Source of the DNA: Actinomycetota bacterium
GTDB taxonomy: Bacteria > Actinomycetota > Humimicrobiia > Humimicrobiales > Humimicrobiaceae
Assembly (NCBI GenBank): GCA_018897225.1
Contig: JAHILC010000189.1
Location: forward strand, 1 to 8,274
Reading direction: 5' to 3'
DNA length: 8,274 nucleotides
Positions 6,884-8,274 of this stretch are shown here, in pieces. Every line of letters starts with the position of its first letter. The first letter of the stretch is position 1. The position numbers and the translations under genes were made by a program. The notes beneath the pieces were generated by a model that was not told the origin of the DNA, made no database searches, and was given only the letters and a program-made list of their open reading frames with translations.

Positions 6884-6904
6884 TTTAATTTTGAATTTAT
6901 TGAG
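6876..6904 (+). promoter_or_regulatory. AT-rich stem-loop between permease 2 and the binding-protein gene
   Basis: CTCAATAA (6876-6883, ending with the permease stop codon) pairs perfectly with TTATTGAG (6897-6904) around a 13-base loop. A run of six T follows at 6911-6916, after six other bases. It could be a leaky terminator or an mRNA-stabilising or processing structure between weakly and strongly expressed genes. With only two G-C pairs the stem is weak, so a strong terminator is unlikely. Confidence 0.3.
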
Positions 6905-6996
6905 AATGCCTTTTTTATATAAATATATTTAGAAAAGTATTTACACAATTTTTTGCTAAAAATGGACAATGAAAACAAAAAAAAGGGGGGTAAAAA

Positions 6997-8004
6997 GTGA
7001 AAAGGTATATGAAGATAGTGCTTTACGCTGCACTGGCAATTGCGCTCATAATCACCTTTACGATTGCTGGCTGTAAGACTGGAACAGAGGCCGCTACCAC
7101 AAAGAAGCTGCTAAAACCTGAAGAAGTAACCATTGGCTTCTCGCTTTGGACAATGGAATTCACGTTCTTCCAGAATGTGGAGAAAGGTGTTAAGGACGCC
7201 TGCAAAGCCTTTGGGTTTAAGTACGTAATGCTTGATCAGAAGAGCGATGCTACACAGATGGTTCAGGATATGACTACGCTTGTTAACCAGAAAGTAAGTG
7301 GTATTGTTTCTACACCTGTTGACCCGGGAGCCATGGGTCCAGCTGTTCAAAAAGCAAGAGATGCAGGTATACCGGTAGTTTGTGCAGATATTGGTAAATC
7401 AGGTCCGGTTAATGCTCTTATCATTTCAAACAACTTTCAGGGTGGACAACTAGCCGCAGAATTTCTTTCAAAGTTAATTACTGACAAAGCAATACCATTC
7501 GGTCTTGGTAATTTGAAGCCACAGTGGACATATGCAAGGCAAAGAGGTGAAGGTTTTAAGGCTAAATGTGATGAACTTGGCTACACTATCAAGTCAGAGA
7601 TTATAGTTCAGAGTCCTTCAGCAGAAGGCGGATATGATACCATGCAGCAGATCTTGTCAGCTGCTCCTGATATTGCAGGCGCATTCTTCACATCAGGACG
7701 AGAAGCAGTAGGAGCTGCAAATTTTGTAAAATCTCAGAACTTGGATATTAAGGTTGTAGGTTACAACGGCGACCCTGAAGAGTTCAATGCAATCAAAGAT
7801 GGAATTCTGGCAGCAACTGTTCTGCAGCAGCCATATGTTATCGGCTACAAAGCAGTTGAAACATTAAAGGAAATCCTTGTAGACGGAAAGTCATATGAAA
7901 ATGTTGAAATTCCCGCTGAAGTAAAGCTTGTAACACCCGAGAATCTGGAACAGATAGCCAAAGAGATTATGGATTCTACAGGAAACTCAGCATTTGGTAC
8001 ATAA
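6997..8004 (+). CDS. sugar ABC importer substrate-binding lipoprotein (RbsB-like, Peripla_BP_4)
   Basis: Extracytoplasmic ligand-binding subunit of the importer, 335 residues. A basic start and hydrophobic segment (4-25) end in the lipobox IAGC, so Cys26 should be lipidated and anchor the protein on the outer face of the membrane; a polar linker follows. The two-lobed periplasmic-binding fold covers about 44-325: TIGFSLWTMEFTFFQNVEKG (first strand and aromatic pocket wall), GIPVVCAD (125-131), the RQRGEGF segment (181-187), VVGYNGDP (253-260) and ATVLQQP (273-279). The GTG start is chosen for the very strong AAAGGGGGG ribosome-binding site 6-7 bases upstream; an ATG at 7009 lies too far from it. 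Codons appear richer in C/G than in the permeases, which fits high expression. By alignment from memory with E. coli RbsB, some ribose-contact residues differ, so ribose is not assumed. Confidence 0.93.
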   Translation: MKRYMKIVLYAALAIALIITFTIAGCKTGTEAATTKKLLKPEEVTIGFSLWTMEFTFFQNVEKGVKDACKAFGFKYVMLDQKSDATQMVQDMTTLVNQKVSGIVSTPVDPGAMGPAVQKARDAGIPVVCADIGKSGPVNALIISNNFQGGQLAAEFLSKLITDKAIPFGLGNLKPQWTYARQRGEGFKAKCDELGYTIKSEIIVQSPSAEGGYDTMQQILSAAPDIAGAFFTSGREAVGAANFVKSQNLDIKVVGYNGDPEEFNAIKDGILAATVLQQPYVIGYKAVETLKEILVDGKSYENVEIPAEVKLVTPENLEQIAKEIMDSTGNSAFGT

Positions 8005-8043
8005 TTTCAAACTATAGGGCAAGATTTTTACTGAGTTTAAAAA

Positions 8044-8087
8044 AACGAGTAGAGGCTACTCATTATTTGGGTAGCCTCCTACTTGTT
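8044..8087 (+). terminator. long terminator hairpin at the end of the transporter operon, cut at its 3' base by an intron
   Basis: GAGGCTAC (8052-8059) pairs perfectly with GTAGCCTC (8071-8078). Skipping one bulged C at 8079, AACGAGTA (8044-8051) continues pairing with TACTTGTT (8080-8087), including one G-U. That gives a 16-pair stem, with a few more pairs possible toward the TTATT loop. An A-run precedes it at 8035-8045. The expected T-run on the 3' side is missing because intron sequence starts at 8088; the arm ends in TTGTT. Confidence 0.85.
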
Positions 8088-8274
8088 GTTCGCCCGACAT
8101 GGGCAATAACTTGGCGGTGAAAGTCCGCTATGAGCTTGGTAGTGGGAATCATTAGCCAATAGCAAGGGTGTCCATCGCGAGGTGGAATCTGAAGGAAGCT
8201 GTAGGCAAAGTCCTGCACCGACGAACAGAAACTGCATATAAGGCAGATGTGAAATGGACGAGTTTGCAATCCAA
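8088..8274 (+). mobile_element. group IIC intron, 5' part (ribozyme domain I), truncated by window end
   Basis: From GTTCGCCCGACATGGGC onward the sequence follows, segment by segment, the Oceanobacillus iheyensis group IIC intron as I remember it: GCCCGRCATGGG at the 5' end, a GTGA-AGTCC stem-loop, GCAAGGGTGTCC, TGGAATCTGAAGGAAGC, CATATRAGGC and GGAYGAGTTTGC. These are conserved parts of domain I of the self-splicing ribozyme. The 5' boundary is placed at G8088 by aligning GTTC with the intron's GTGT; the usual start is GUGYG, so GTTCG is slightly off consensus. The stretch has no convincing reading frame on either strand, as expected for ribozyme RNA. Domains II-VI and the reverse-transcriptase/maturase gene usually carried by domain IV would lie beyond the window. 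Same orientation as the transporter operon. Confidence 0.9.

Noticed and set aside
8224..8228. AACAG as EBS1 partner of TTGTT in front of the intron
   Set aside because: It can pair (one G-U), but by position in the O. iheyensis intron EBS1 comes after GAGTTTGC, at or beyond 8268, so this match is probably chance.
8063..8269. 68-codon reverse-strand open frame over the intron
   Set aside because: It covers the terminator loop and conserved ribozyme domain I; it has no ribosome-binding site, and the RNA structure explains the conservation.
1..8274. CRISPR array, toxin-antitoxin pair, defence genes or riboswitch
   Set aside because: No regularly spaced repeats, no small paired genes and no recognisable aptamer core were seen on either strand.

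Overview
The window is AT-rich bacterial chromosome. All recognisable genes lie on the + strand, and most stop codons, spacers and third codon positions are A/T. The tRNA genes encode their own CCA ends, and ribosome-binding sites are of the AGGAGG type where they are clear. A prephenate dehydratase gene running directly into serS is an arrangement I recall from Actinobacteria (for example Streptomyces). With such low GC, an uncultured deep-branching low-GC actinobacterial lineage is a reasonable guess, but it is an inference; Firmicutes or Atribacterota-like bacteria cannot be excluded.

Left part (1-3137), housekeeping. It starts inside the 3' part of a gene for a protein with a CARDB-like beta-sandwich tail. 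Next come pheA (phenylalanine synthesis) and serS (seryl-tRNA synthetase), which overlap by 8 bases. Then follows tRNA-Ser(UGA), the substrate of the upstream synthetase, starting 22 bases after serS. Behind it lies a perfect 21-base copy of the tRNA-Ser 3' end, which looks like a remnant attachment site. tRNA-Arg(ACG) closes this part.

Middle and right part (3138-8087), a sugar-type ABC importer. A 254-base spacer holds promoter-like hexamers and an inverted repeat. It is followed by a fused double ATPase (RbsA type), two different RbsC-type permeases, and a lipoprotein substrate-binding protein. The proteins should form one importer: the lipoprotein captures the ligand outside the membrane, the two permeases form a heterodimeric channel, and the ATPase drives transport. 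The second half of the ATPase is unusually degenerate and has lost the Walker B aspartate. The binding protein lacks some ribose-contact residues, so the ligand is not assigned. No regulator or catabolic enzyme for the ligand is present.

Right edge (8044-8274). The operon ends in a long terminator-like hairpin. Exactly at its 3' base begins the 5' part of a group IIC self-splicing intron (Oceanobacillus iheyensis O.i.I1-like), cut off by the window edge. This is the clearest mobile element here and the observation most worth following. I see no complete undescribed system in the window.
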